From Paucibacter sp. KBW04 (GTDB lineage: Bacteria; Pseudomonadota; Gammaproteobacteria; Burkholderiales; Burkholderiaceae_C): a stretch of 64,000 nt of DNA. The notes under the pieces were generated by a model that saw nothing but the letters and a program-made list of their open reading frames with translations, was not told where the DNA came from and searched no databases. Where the stretch lies: assembly GCF_003852425.1 (NCBI RefSeq), contig NZ_QAJN01000014.1, positions 124,001 through 188,000 on the forward strand, in the 5' to 3' direction. Numbering within the stretch: the stretch's first letter is position 1; each line of letters begins with the position of its first letter. Made by a program: the position numbers and the translations under genes. Shown here piece by piece: positions 35,166-43,480 of this stretch.

Positions 35166-35241
35166 TGGTGGGTCGTGCGGGACTCGAACCTGCGACCTAC
35201 GGATTAAAAGTCCGCTGCTCTACCAACTGAGCTAACGACCC
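35166..35241 (-). tRNA. tRNA-Lys (TTT)
   Basis: This 76-nt tRNA has an encoded CCA end. The acceptor stem GGGTCGT pairs with ACGACCC, the anticodon loop is CTTTTAA (anticodon TTT, reads AAA and AAG), and the T-arm contains GGTTCGAGTCC. It leads the three-tRNA cluster and differs from the CTT copies in its acceptor and T stems as well as its anticodon. Confidence 0.97.
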
Positions 35242-35260
35242 GAACCGTGCGAAGCCTATG

Positions 35261-35290
35261 ATTGTAATACAGTTTTTATTGGCTTAGCAA
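35261..35290 (-). promoter_or_regulatory. Sigma-70-type promoter for the tRNA-Lys cluster
   Basis: On the minus strand TTGCTA (35285-35290) and TACAAT (35261-35266) are 18 bp apart. The -10 element is about 20 bp before the tRNA-Lys(TTT) 5' end. Confidence 0.6.
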
Positions 35291-35294
35291 TATT

Positions 35295-36119
35295 TCAAGC
35301 CAAATTTCTTAGAAGAATCTTTTTCACCAACTCCGCCGCGGCCGCCATGCCAAAGCTGGCGGTCACCATCACGCTCGAACCATAGCCGTGGCAGTTCAGC
35401 GTGCCGTCGACATCACAGGCCTCGCCGCCCTCCTCGGACGCCGCAGGCAGATGCACGGTCTCGCGTGAGAAGACACAGGACAAGCCCAATTTGCCCGAGC
35501 GCGGCGCGCCGTACTGCTTGCGCAAGCGCTGGCGCAGGGAGGCCGACAAAGGGTCGTGCGTCACATCGGCCAGGTCGGCCACGCTGAGCAGATGCGGCTC
35601 ACGCTTGCCACCTGCTGCACCGACGGTGACAAAAGGCAAATGCTGCGCCCGCGCCCAGGCGGCCAGCACGGCCTTGGCGCGCACCTGATCGCAGGCATCG
35701 ATCAAGCCGTCCAGCGCCAAGCTCGGCTCGCCCAGCAGGGCGGGCCAATTGTCCTCGGCCACAAACTCTTCAATCACCCGCACCTGGCAATCGGGATGAA
35801 TATCATGGATGCGGGCCCGCAATGCCTCGGCCTTGGCCATGCCCACGGTCGAGCCCAGGGCCTGCACCTGGCGGTTGATATTCGACTCGGCCACCTGATC
35901 CAGATCGATCAAGGTCAAGGCCGCCACCCCGGAACGGGCCAGCGCCTCGACAGCCCATGAGCCTACGCCGCCCAGACCAACCACGGCCACATGCGCGCCG
36001 CGCAGGCGGGCATAGCTGGACTGGCCGTAAAGCCGACGCAGGCCGCCAAAACGGCGCTCGGCATCCGCCGCATCGATGTCGCCAAAGCCAGAAAGGCCGG
36101 GGGCTTGTTGTTCTTGCAT
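35295..36119 (-). CDS. tcdA: tRNA threonylcarbamoyladenosine dehydratase
   Basis: This 274-residue E1/ThiF-fold enzyme (also called CsdL) uses ATP to cyclise the t6A base at position 37 of tRNAs to the ct6A form. The ATP-binding loop VAVVGLGGVGSWAVEALARSG, the Asp and Arg residues in LIDLDQVAESNINRQVQALG, and DACDQVRAKAVLAAWA are typical of the family. The C-terminal half contains SCVFSRETVHLP and a hydrophobic end (GFGMAAAAELVKK-like) that can attach to the membrane. Length is standard. It sits just behind the tRNA-Lys genes, whose products carry t6A, though that closeness may be chance. Confidence 0.94.
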   Translation of the reverse strand: MQEQQAPGLSGFGDIDAADAERRFGGLRRLYGQSSYARLRGAHVAVVGLGGVGSWAVEALARSGVAALTLIDLDQVAESNINRQVQALGSTVGMAKAEALRARIHDIHPDCQVRVIEEFVAEDNWPALLGEPSLALDGLIDACDQVRAKAVLAAWARAQHLPFVTVGAAGGKREPHLLSVADLADVTHDPLSASLRQRLRKQYGAPRSGKLGLSCVFSRETVHLPAASEEGGEACDVDGTLNCHGYGSSVMVTASFGMAAAAELVKKILLRNLA

Positions 36120-36163
36120 GGCTGGATTTTAGGGCTGGGTCCGGGGACGATTCTTGCAGACAG

Positions 36164-36189
36164 AAAAAAGGCCCTGCATGCAGGGCCTT
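36164..36189 (-). terminator. Terminator of the tolB-pal-cpoB operon
   Basis: A perfect 11-bp inverted repeat (AAGGCCCTGCA/TGCAGGGCCTT, 36168-36189) is followed on the minus strand by a run of six T residues, 50 bp after the cpoB stop. Confidence 0.9.
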
Positions 36190-36239
36190 GGGGGCATCAG
36201 AAGCGCGGGGTCAGGTCTTGCCTGCCGGCCGATCTCAAT

Positions 36240-37025
36240 TCAACGCAGCGAAGCCAGGCGCTCCTTGCCTGCTTGCGCCGCATCGGTGCCAGGGTAGGCC
36301 TTGATGAGGTCTTGCAAGCTACGGCGCGCGGCCTTGTTGTCCTTCAGCTCGATCTGGCAATTCGCCAGTGCCAGCAGGGCCTCACCCGCACGCGGATGCG
36401 ACGGGTTGGCGGCGATAAAGGCCTTGAAGGTGGCGATCGCCTCCTTGTAGTCTCGCTTGCCGTATTGGGCATTGCCCAGCCAGAAGCGCACCGAATCGCC
36501 ATAGCCACTGGCCGGGAAGCGCTTGCTGAAGCTGACGAAAGCGGCGGCCGCCTCGTCAAAATCACCACGTCGCACCAGGCCCATGGCCGCTTCGTACTGG
36601 CGGCGCTCTTCCGGCTCGACCTGGAAGTCACGACCATCCAAGCTGACCTTTTGCGGCTCCAGCGGTTTCAGACGTGAATCAAGGGCCTGCGTCTGATCAC
36701 CGACCTTGCGCTGAGTCTCCGACAACTCGCGCGCGAGTTGTTCGTTCTGACCGCGCAGCTTGGCGATCTCGCTGCGCAAAACATCCAGCTGCGAGTTCAG
36801 GTCCAACAGGCTGCGCCGCAAAGGGTCAAGCTGTTGCTGCAATTGCTCGGCGCGTTGGCGCTGAGCATCTTCGCTTTGCTGGATGCGGCCGCGCAGATCG
36901 AGAATGGCCTTGCGAGCCTCCTCATCCTCGAACAAGCCGGCACGTGCCGGCATGCTCAGCAAGGAGGCGCTGGCCAAGAGGGCCAGCAAGGAGGCGCGAC
37001 CAAATCCAGAACGCAAGCCGCTCAT
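36240..37025 (-). CDS. cpoB: Cell division coordinator CpoB (Tol-Pal system protein YbgF)
   Basis: This 261-residue periplasmic protein links outer-membrane constriction by Tol-Pal with peptidoglycan synthesis by PBP1B. It has a signal peptide (about residues 1-29, LLALLASASLLSMPARA), a long N-terminal coiled coil that makes trimers (about 35-120, with heptad-like QRAEQLQQQLDPLRRSLLDL), and C-terminal TPR repeats (YEAAMGLVRRGDFDEAAAAF, VRFWLGNAQYGKRDYKEAIA, GEALLALANCQIELKDNKAA). Length matches the family. It starts two bases after the pal stop codon and closes the operon. Confidence 0.95.
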   Translation of the reverse strand: MSGLRSGFGRASLLALLASASLLSMPARAGLFEDEEARKAILDLRGRIQQSEDAQRQRAEQLQQQLDPLRRSLLDLNSQLDVLRSEIAKLRGQNEQLARELSETQRKVGDQTQALDSRLKPLEPQKVSLDGRDFQVEPEERRQYEAAMGLVRRGDFDEAAAAFVSFSKRFPASGYGDSVRFWLGNAQYGKRDYKEAIATFKAFIAANPSHPRAGEALLALANCQIELKDNKAARRSLQDLIKAYPGTDAAQAGKERLASLR

Positions 37026-37026
37026 C

Positions 37027-37557
37027 TCACTTGTCCTTCAGCTCGACGCGGCGGTTCTTGGCCCAAGCGGCTTCGTCACTGCCGGTCGCAGCGGGACGCT
37101 CTTTGCCGAAGCTCACGGCCTCGACTTGCGAGGCGTTCACGCCCAGCAGAGTCAACGACTTGGCCACGGCCTCGGCGCGCTTTTGGCCCAGGGCCAGGTT
37201 GTATTCACGGCCGCCGCGCTCGTCGGTATGGCCTTCCAGGCTCAGGGCCAGCTTGCGGTCGTTGTTCAGGCGCTTGGCATGAGCATCGATCAGGCCGCGG
37301 TACTCATCCTTGACGGTGTAGCTGTCGAAGTCGAACAGCACCACGCGCTGATTGGCCACGGCCGCAGTCAGTTGGGCGCCCAGGTCCACGGTCGCGACCT
37401 TGGACTCGGCCACCGGCTGAGCATTGGTGTTGTTGCTGGTGGTCGGCGCGACCGGGCGGGTTTCGACCGGAGCGGGCTCGTCCAGCTTGACGGCAGAGCC
37501 GCAGCCAGCCAGGGCGGCCGCAGCCAACAGGGTCAGTGCATAGCGTGTGATTTTCAT
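37027..37557 (-). CDS. pal: Peptidoglycan-associated lipoprotein Pal
   Basis: This 176-residue outer-membrane lipoprotein binds peptidoglycan through its OmpA-like domain and TolB through the same face, holding the envelope together during division. The lipobox is LAGC with Cys19. A Thr/Pro/Val-rich linker covers about residues 25-65. The OmpA-like domain includes VVLFDFDSYTVKDEYRGLID and the diaminopimelate-binding motif LSLEGHTDERGGREYNLALG, and ends with KNRRVELKDK. Length is typical. It lies between tolB (89 bp upstream) and cpoB (immediately downstream). Confidence 0.97.
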   Translation of the reverse strand: MKITRYALTLLAAAALAGCGSAVKLDEPAPVETRPVAPTTSNNTNAQPVAESKVATVDLGAQLTAAVANQRVVLFDFDSYTVKDEYRGLIDAHAKRLNNDRKLALSLEGHTDERGGREYNLALGQKRAEAVAKSLTLLGVNASQVEAVSFGKERPAATGSDEAAWAKNRRVELKDK

Positions 37558-37646
37558 TCTCGGTTCACTCCTCTAGGTTTCGCAATGGATTGCGCGGAAA
37601 TCCGCCGCCCGCATTGTCGGAGCAACGGAAAAAAACAAAACTTTGA

Positions 37647-38945
37647 TCAACGGTTGAAGGGCCCCCAATTGGGCTCTCTGACATCGGCCAGGCTGGAGAT
37701 CAGCTTGGCCTTGATCTTGCCGTCCAAGGTGGTGGTCATCAGCACATCACGCCCGCCCACGCGGGTGGCGTAGACCAGCAAGCGGCCATTGGGCGAGAAG
37801 CTGGGGCTTTCATCGTCGCTGGTATCGCTGATCTGCTGGACCGTGCCGCTGGCCAAGTCCATCACACACAGACGGAAAGTACCGCCGTTCAAGCGCGTGA
37901 TGAAGGCCATGCTGCGACCATCGGGGCTGATGGCCGGGCTGATGTTGTAGTTGCCACTGAAGCTGACCCGCTCCGCCGCGCCGCCGGCCAGAGACATGCG
38001 GTAGATCTGCGGGCCACCGCCACGGTCGCTGACGAAGTAAAGGGAGCGGCCGTCCGGCGAGAACACCGATTCGGTATCGATGGCCGAGCTTTGCGTCAGG
38101 CGGCGCAAGCCACCGCCATCGCGGTTCATGATGAAGAGTTGCGAGCCGCCCTCGCGCGACAACGTCAAGGCCACCTGCTGCCCATCGGGCGAGAAGCTGG
38201 GCGCACTATTGGTGCCGCGAAAATCCGCCAACACGCGGCGGCGGCCGGTGGACAGGTCTTGAATCCAGACCACGGCCTTGCGCGTCTCAAAGGACACATA
38301 GGCCAGCTCCCGCCCATTGGGCGACCAAGCGGGCGAGATGATGGGGTCAGGGCTTGCCAGGGCGACCTGGCCGCCCTCGCCATCGGCATCGGCGATGCGC
38401 AAGGTGTAGCGACCGCCGGCCTTGGTGACATAGGCCATGCGGGTGGCAAACACGCCGCGCTCGCCGGTCAGCTTTTGGTAGATGGCATCGGCAATGCGGT
38501 GGGCCGCCAGGCGCACGTCTTCGCTGGCGACGGCATGGGCTTCGCCGCCCAAATCCTGGCCTTTGACCACATCCCAGAGCTTGTAGCGCAGATCAATACG
38601 GCCATCGGCCAGCCGGGTGGCCGAGCCGGCCGCCAAGGCGTCGGTATTGCGGCCACGCCATTCGTTCCAGGCCGGGGAGCTGCCCTCGAACATCGGCGTG
38701 GGCGCATCGATGATGCGGAACTGGCCGCTGCGCTCCAGATCGGCACGGATGATGGCCGCTACCGCCTGGCCGCTGCGCGCCTCGTCGCGGAAGTCGGGCA
38801 AGGCAATCGGGATCTGGCTGCCGCCCACACCCGAAATCTCAACGCGGAACTGGGCCCAGCTGGGCAGAGCCACAGCGCCCAGCGCCATGGCCGTCGACTG
38901 CGCCAAGCCACCCAGGGCGGCTCGACGCGAGAGAGAAAAATTCAT
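37647..38945 (-). CDS. tolB: Tol-Pal system beta-propeller protein TolB
   Basis: This 432-residue periplasmic protein is the mobile partner of Pal and TolA. An N-terminal signal (about residues 1-31, SRRAALGGLAQSTAMALGAV) has two adjacent arginines, so export by Tat is possible. A two-layer N-terminal domain follows, then a six-bladed propeller whose repeats are visible as SPAWSPNGRELAY, APSFSPDGQQVALT, ESVFSPDGRSLYF, SPAISPDGRSMAF and SPSFSPNGRLLVY. I chose the ATG at 38945 because it begins the signal sequence. No tolQ, tolR or tolA precedes it, unlike the usual operon. Confidence 0.97.
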   Translation of the reverse strand: MNFSLSRRAALGGLAQSTAMALGAVALPSWAQFRVEISGVGGSQIPIALPDFRDEARSGQAVAAIIRADLERSGQFRIIDAPTPMFEGSSPAWNEWRGRNTDALAAGSATRLADGRIDLRYKLWDVVKGQDLGGEAHAVASEDVRLAAHRIADAIYQKLTGERGVFATRMAYVTKAGGRYTLRIADADGEGGQVALASPDPIISPAWSPNGRELAYVSFETRKAVVWIQDLSTGRRRVLADFRGTNSAPSFSPDGQQVALTLSREGGSQLFIMNRDGGGLRRLTQSSAIDTESVFSPDGRSLYFVSDRGGGPQIYRMSLAGGAAERVSFSGNYNISPAISPDGRSMAFITRLNGGTFRLCVMDLASGTVQQISDTSDDESPSFSPNGRLLVYATRVGGRDVLMTTTLDGKIKAKLISSLADVREPNWGPFNR

Positions 38946-39449
38946 GGCTGTTGATGCCTCTTGGCAGGCGGCTGGGTTCTGATCAGGCATGCGGCTCACA
39001 ATCATTGCATTCGGTTTGCACTTGGTTCGCAGGGGGGTCGAACTTGGGGCCCTGCGCGGCAGGCTTCCGACTGGCCGGTATTTTGCCCCAGGCCAGTCCC
39101 AGGCTCTTCTGGCACTTCTTCACCAAAGCAAAGCCTGCGCACGGACAACGCACATTGCTGCGCATTATCGACCCTGTGCTGAGCACCGAGCCCGCCAGGC
39201 CGTACCGAAGCCGTTGAAGATTTGTCTCCGCATTGTGACCAGGCGTAAACGAGCCGATACGCAGCCTGGGCCCTATGCCCACAGCGACAAGGCTCAGCGG
39301 ATGTCAAACAAGGCCGACAACACCCTTCTATTCTTAGCCTTTATTTTGCAGACAAGGCCCAAGTCTTCCCGCAGAATTGGCCTGGGTCCAAGAAGCTACC
39401 CGCCCTTTTTGACGGTATCGTCCGGGGCTATTTTTTGAGGCGGAGTGAT
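38946..39449. other. 504-bp divergent gap between tolB and the receiver gene
   Basis: I see no credible gene here. It must hold the promoter of the tolB-pal-cpoB operon on the minus strand and that of the receiver-CheC-GGDEF genes on the plus strand. The end nearest the receiver gene is A/T-rich (about 39320-39435), consistent with a promoter, but I could not identify clear -35 and -10 hexamers or a sigma-28 or sigma-54 site. Confidence 0.6.
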
Positions 39450-39821
39450 ATGTCTAATCCCTTGAAGATTCTGGTGGTCGACGACAGCAAAGTGTCGCGT
39501 GCCGTCATCATTGCCCTGATCATGACGCGCCTGCCTCATGCCACCGTGGTTGAAGCCGGCGATGGCCAGGCCGCCGTCGAAACCGCAACGCGGGAGCAAC
39601 CCGATCTGGCCATTCTGGACATCAATATGCCGGTGATGAGCGGCCTGGAAGCGGCCGAGCAGATCCAACAGCACTCGCCCCATACACGCCTGGCCCTGCT
39701 AACCGCGAACGCCCAGGACGCAATGCGCCAAAAGGCCCAGGCCCTGAATGTGCCCTTGTTCAAAAAGCCGGCCAAGGGGGATGTGCTCGATCAAATCTTG
39801 GCTCTGCTGGAGGCAGCGTGA
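39450..39821 (+). CDS. Single-domain response regulator (receiver), first gene of a CheC/GGDEF cluster
   Basis: This 123-residue protein is a CheY-like receiver. The acidic pair is in ILVVDDSKVSRAVI, the phospho-acceptor aspartate in LAILDINMPVMSGLEA, the switch threonine in LALLTANAQ and the conserved lysine in FKKPAKG. There is no output domain. I chose the ATG at 39450 because GGCGGAG lies just upstream. Its stop codon overlaps the GTG start of the CheC-like gene by four bases, so the two proteins are made in step. The likely relation is that CheC removes phosphate from this receiver. Confidence 0.93.
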   Translation: MSNPLKILVVDDSKVSRAVIIALIMTRLPHATVVEAGDGQAAVETATREQPDLAILDINMPVMSGLEAAEQIQQHSPHTRLALLTANAQDAMRQKAQALNVPLFKKPAKGDVLDQILALLEAA

Positions 39822-40465
39822 GGACGCAGCTCAGCGAGCTGGAGCGCGACGCGCTGGCCGAGGCCTTCAACCTCGCCCTGGGTGAGGCGGCAGCCTCGTT
39901 TGCGGACATCGTCAATGAAGAGATTCATGTCACGGTGCCCGAGGTTGAGATCCTGACCCGCAAGGAGTTGGTGCAACGCCTGGTCGACCTGCCCAGCGCG
40001 CAGGACAACCCGACGCTGTGTAGCATCTCGCAGACCTTCCACAGCGCCGACGCCCATCTGGCCACCGAAACCTTGCTGCTCTTCCCCGAGCGCGGCGGTC
40101 TGGACATCGTGCGCCGCATGCTGGGGGACACCAGCACGCCGCTGGAGCATGTCAGCGAGCTGGAACAAGATGCCCTGGGCGAGATCGGCAACATCATCAT
40201 GAACAGCTGCATGAGCAGCCTGGCCAATATCTTCAGCACCGAGATGATTGGCACTTTGCCCGGCGTCGAACGGGTGACGCCGCAGGACTTGTTCCGCCAC
40301 CACGGGCAAAGCGATGTGGTGCTGGTGGCCCGCATCGGCATGTCGCTGAGCAGCCAGAATGTGACGGGCTATGTGCTCTTCCTGATGGACCTGCCTTCGC
40401 TGGCCAATGTGATCAAGTTGATTCAACGCTTCTTTGACCTCCCTGAGGATGACGAAACCCCCTGA
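39818..40465 (+). CDS. CheC-like chemotaxis phosphatase
   Basis: This 215-residue protein resembles CheC, a phosphatase of phosphorylated CheY-type receivers in the CheC/CheX/FliY family. The two expected repeats are visible, each with an acidic residue three before an asparagine: LERDALAEAFNLALGEAAAS near residue 8 and LEQDALGEIGNIIMNSCMSS near residue 112. The start is a GTG (39818) overlapping the previous stop. In bacteria with CheC in chemotaxis operons, its partner is often CheD; none is present here. The gene next downstream is a diguanylate cyclase, so the phosphatase probably tunes a local signalling switch, not the flagellar motor. Confidence 0.85.
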   Translation: MRTQLSELERDALAEAFNLALGEAAASFADIVNEEIHVTVPEVEILTRKELVQRLVDLPSAQDNPTLCSISQTFHSADAHLATETLLLFPERGGLDIVRRMLGDTSTPLEHVSELEQDALGEIGNIIMNSCMSSLANIFSTEMIGTLPGVERVTPQDLFRHHGQSDVVLVARIGMSLSSQNVTGYVLFLMDLPSLANVIKLIQRFFDLPEDDETP

Positions 40466-40504
40466 GCAGCGGCCCCAGGGCCCTGCCCAGCGGCGAGGAC
40501 AACG

Positions 40505-41830
40505 ATGCACCACGCTTTAGAAGCCCTTGAACTCGGCATCATCGTGCTGGATTCCCTGGGGCGCATTGAACTCTGCAATCGCTGGGTGTGTGAGCGAGCA
40601 CGCCTGAGCACATCCGTCGTCGGCCTGGACCTGGCCGAGGCCTTCGGCACCGCCATAGATCCACGCCTGCTGCAAGCCAGCGTCGAAGCACTGGCGCGGG
40701 GCCGCTCCAGCCGGCTCTCACACGCCTTCCACCCCATGCCTCTGCCCTTGTTCCCACTGCGGGGGCCGGCGGCGGAACGGATTCACCAGGCGGTGGACGT
40801 GCTGGCCGTCAGCCGGGGCGAAAACCGGCAATGCGTGCTGCAGATCCGCGATATGTCGGAGACGCTGCGGCGCGAGAGCATGCTCAAACAGCAATCGCTG
40901 CAACTGGCCGAGGAACTGGCCCGCCTGCGCCAGACCCAGGACGAGTTGGCCCGCCAAAGCCTGCGCTTCAAGGAGATGGCTCGCCTGGCCCCGGTCGGTC
41001 TGTTTGAAACCGATATGCAGGGCCGGCTGACCTATTGCAATGACCGTGGCCTGGAAATGCTGGGCCTGGACGGCCCGCAGGACCTGGGGCGCAACTGGAC
41101 CAGTGCGCTCTCGGCCGCCGCGGCCGATGCCCTGCATCAACGCTGGATTGCCGCCACCGAATCGGCCACCCGCCTGAACGAGGAGTTCCACATCGCCAGG
41201 CAAGGCCAGGAGGAGCGCTGGCTACGCCTGGAGGCCGGCCCCATACGCGACTCGGCCCAGGCGCCGGTGGGCTTTATCTGCACACTGATGGACGTGACCG
41301 ATCTGCAGCAGCGGGCCCAGCACCACGAGTACCGCGCCAATCACGACCCGCTGACCGGCTTGCCCAATCGCGCCCGCTTTGAGCAACGCCTGCACGCCGC
41401 CCTGGCCGGCGCCCAACGCCTGGACTCGCATCTGGCCGTGGTCTATCTGGATCTGGACGGCTTCAAGCTGATCAATGACCAGTACGGCCACGCGGCCGGC
41501 GATGTAATTCTGCAGACCGTGGCCAGCCGCTTGCGCAAGCATTTGCGCGGTGACGATATGGTGGCCCGGCTCGGTGGCGATGAGTTCGCCCTGCTCTTGC
41601 TGGAGGCCCCCCAGGAGCAGGACCTGGACTATCTGCTGGACAAGCTATCCAAAGCCATCAATATGCCCATCAGCCTGCCGACAACAGAGGCCAATGTCCG
41701 CGTGCATGTGGGCTGCTCCATGGGCCGGGCCCTCTTCCCCGAGCATGGTCAGACGCTAGAGGACTTGCTGGCCCATGCCGACCGGGCCATGTACGAGCAG
41801 AAAAGCTCGCGCAAACGGACTGAAGGCTAA
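40505..41830 (+). CDS. PAS domain-containing diguanylate cyclase
   Basis: This 441-residue cytoplasmic enzyme should make cyclic di-GMP. An N-terminal PAS-like region (about 1-110) is followed by a short coiled coil (about 120-155), a second PAS domain (about 155-265, starting APVGLFETDMQGRLTYCNDR) and a GGDEF domain (about 270-441). The active-site motif RLGGDEFALLL is complete near residues 354-364, so catalysis is likely. No RxxD inhibitory site is obvious five residues before it. There is no membrane segment. It follows the receiver and CheC-like genes by 39 bp with GAGGA before the ATG, and the three probably form one transcript. Confidence 0.93.
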   Translation: MHHALEALELGIIVLDSLGRIELCNRWVCERARLSTSVVGLDLAEAFGTAIDPRLLQASVEALARGRSSRLSHAFHPMPLPLFPLRGPAAERIHQAVDVLAVSRGENRQCVLQIRDMSETLRRESMLKQQSLQLAEELARLRQTQDELARQSLRFKEMARLAPVGLFETDMQGRLTYCNDRGLEMLGLDGPQDLGRNWTSALSAAAADALHQRWIAATESATRLNEEFHIARQGQEERWLRLEAGPIRDSAQAPVGFICTLMDVTDLQQRAQHHEYRANHDPLTGLPNRARFEQRLHAALAGAQRLDSHLAVVYLDLDGFKLINDQYGHAAGDVILQTVASRLRKHLRGDDMVARLGGDEFALLLLEAPQEQDLDYLLDKLSKAINMPISLPTTEANVRVHVGCSMGRALFPEHGQTLEDLLAHADRAMYEQKSSRKRTEG

Positions 41831-41867
41831 GGGCCTGCGACCCTCGGGCCGTGGGCCTTGCACGCAA

Positions 41868-43355
41868 TTACAACAGCACGATGTCGTAATGCTCGGTCTG
41901 GTTGGAAGGCTCGGCGGTCAGTGAAATCGGCTTGCCGATGAAGTCCGAAAGACCGGCCAGATGCTGGCTTTCTTCGTCCAGCAGCATCTCCACCACATTG
42001 GCGGCGGCCACGACACGGAACTCCTTGGGCGAGAACTGGCGCGCCTCGCGCAGGATCTCTCGCATGATGTCGTAGCAGATGGTGCGGGCCGTCTTGACCT
42101 GACCACGGCCTTCACAGGTCGGGCAAGGCTCGCACAACATGCGAGAAAGCGACTCACGGGTGCGCTTGCGCGTCATCTCCACCAGACCCAGCTGGGTGAA
42201 GCCGCCCAGGGTGACTTTGGTGCGGTCCTTGGCCAGCTGCTTGCGGAACTCGCTCAAGACCGCGCTCTTGTGCTCCTCGCGCGTCATATCGATGAAGTCC
42301 ACGATGATGATGCCGCCCAGATTGCGCAGGCGCAGCTGGCGGCTGATGGCGCCGGCCGCCTCCAGATTGGTCTTGAAAATCGTGTCGTCGAAATTACGCG
42401 CACCGACAAAGCCGCCGGTGTTGACGTCGATCGTGGTCATGGCCTCGGTTTGATCAAAGATCAGGTAACCGCCCGACTTCAGATCCACCCGACGCGCCAT
42501 CGCCCGGCCGATCTCGGCGTCGATATTGTTCAGGTCAAAGATGGGTCGCTCGCCCCGGTAATGCTCCAGCTTGGCGGTGGCCGCCGGCATAAAGGTCTCG
42601 CCAAAAGCGTGCAAGACATCGAACTGCATCTTGGAGTCGATGCGGATGGAGCCGGTGCGCTCATTGACCAGATCGCGCAGCACCCGCTCCACCAGGCTCA
42701 GGTCCTGATGCAGCAAGGTCGCCGGGGGCGAGTTGAAGGCCTTCTCGCGAATGCGGCCCCAGGCCTTGCGCAGATAGGCGATGTCGGAGGCCAGCTCCTC
42801 ATCGCTGGCATCCTCGGCATTGGTGCGCAGGATGAAACCACCGCCACCGCCCTCTTCGGGCTTACCCACCAAGGTCTGCATCCTTGCGCGCAAGGCCTCG
42901 CGCGCCTCGGGCGAGCCGATTTTTTGCGAGATGCCGATGTGATCGTCCTGCGGCAAAAACACCAGCATGCGCCCGGCAATGCTGATCTGCGAGGACAGGC
43001 GCGCGCCCTTGGTGCCTATCGGGTCCTTGATGACTTGCACGGTCAGGGACTGACCCTCGAACAGCAAGCGCTCGATGGGCGTGGCCACCCCGGCCTCGGC
43101 ATGGTGGTTGCGCGCCTGCGGCGCCGCGCCGTTGAGATGCAGATCGGCCACATGCAAAAAGGCCGCCCGCTCCAGGCCGATATCGATAAAGGCCGACTGC
43201 ATGCCCGGCAGCACCCGGGCGACCTTGCCCGAATACACATTGCCGACCAGGCCGCGCTCCAAGGTGCGCTCCACATGCAGCTCTTGCACCGCGCCGTTTT
43301 CAACCACGGCCACACGCGTTTCCTGGGGCGTCCAGTTGATCAGAATATCTTCCAT
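41868..43355 (-). CDS. rng: Ribonuclease G
   Basis: This 495-residue endoribonuclease processes the 5' end of 16S rRNA and degrades some mRNAs. It is of RNase E/G type: an S1 RNA-binding domain (about 35-130, LVGNVYSGKVARVLPGMQSA), the catalytic DNase I-like domain with the two metal-binding aspartates in AMTTIDVNTGGFVG and GIIIVDFIDMTREEHK, and the zinc link CEPCPTCEGRGQVK. It lacks the long unstructured C-terminal part of RNase E, which identifies RNase G. Start MEDILINWTPQETRVAVVE is typical. It is the last gene of the long minus-strand series and follows maf by 125 bp with a hairpin between. Confidence 0.97.
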   Translation of the reverse strand: MEDILINWTPQETRVAVVENGAVQELHVERTLERGLVGNVYSGKVARVLPGMQSAFIDIGLERAAFLHVADLHLNGAAPQARNHHAEAGVATPIERLLFEGQSLTVQVIKDPIGTKGARLSSQISIAGRMLVFLPQDDHIGISQKIGSPEAREALRARMQTLVGKPEEGGGGGFILRTNAEDASDEELASDIAYLRKAWGRIREKAFNSPPATLLHQDLSLVERVLRDLVNERTGSIRIDSKMQFDVLHAFGETFMPAATAKLEHYRGERPIFDLNNIDAEIGRAMARRVDLKSGGYLIFDQTEAMTTIDVNTGGFVGARNFDDTIFKTNLEAAGAISRQLRLRNLGGIIIVDFIDMTREEHKSAVLSEFRKQLAKDRTKVTLGGFTQLGLVEMTRKRTRESLSRMLCEPCPTCEGRGQVKTARTICYDIMREILREARQFSPKEFRVVAAANVVEMLLDEESQHLAGLSDFIGKPISLTAEPSNQTEHYDIVLL

Positions 43356-43443
43356 GGGATCTCAAACCTCGAATGCTGTCGCCTGGCCAGCGCAGCACGG
43401 CGCCGGGCCGGGCAGGCGACAAAACTCGACTTGAATTATTCAG

Positions 43444-43473
43444 CCTGATCCGGGCGGCAATCCCCGGATCAGG
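43444..43473 (-). terminator. Hairpin between maf and rng
   Basis: An 11-bp perfect stem CCTGATCCGGG/CCCGGATCAGG (43444-43454 and 43463-43473) lies seven bases after the maf stop codon. No T-run follows, so it may attenuate transcription into rng or protect the upstream RNA and not be a full terminator. Confidence 0.6.
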
Positions 43474-43480
43474 CCTTGAA

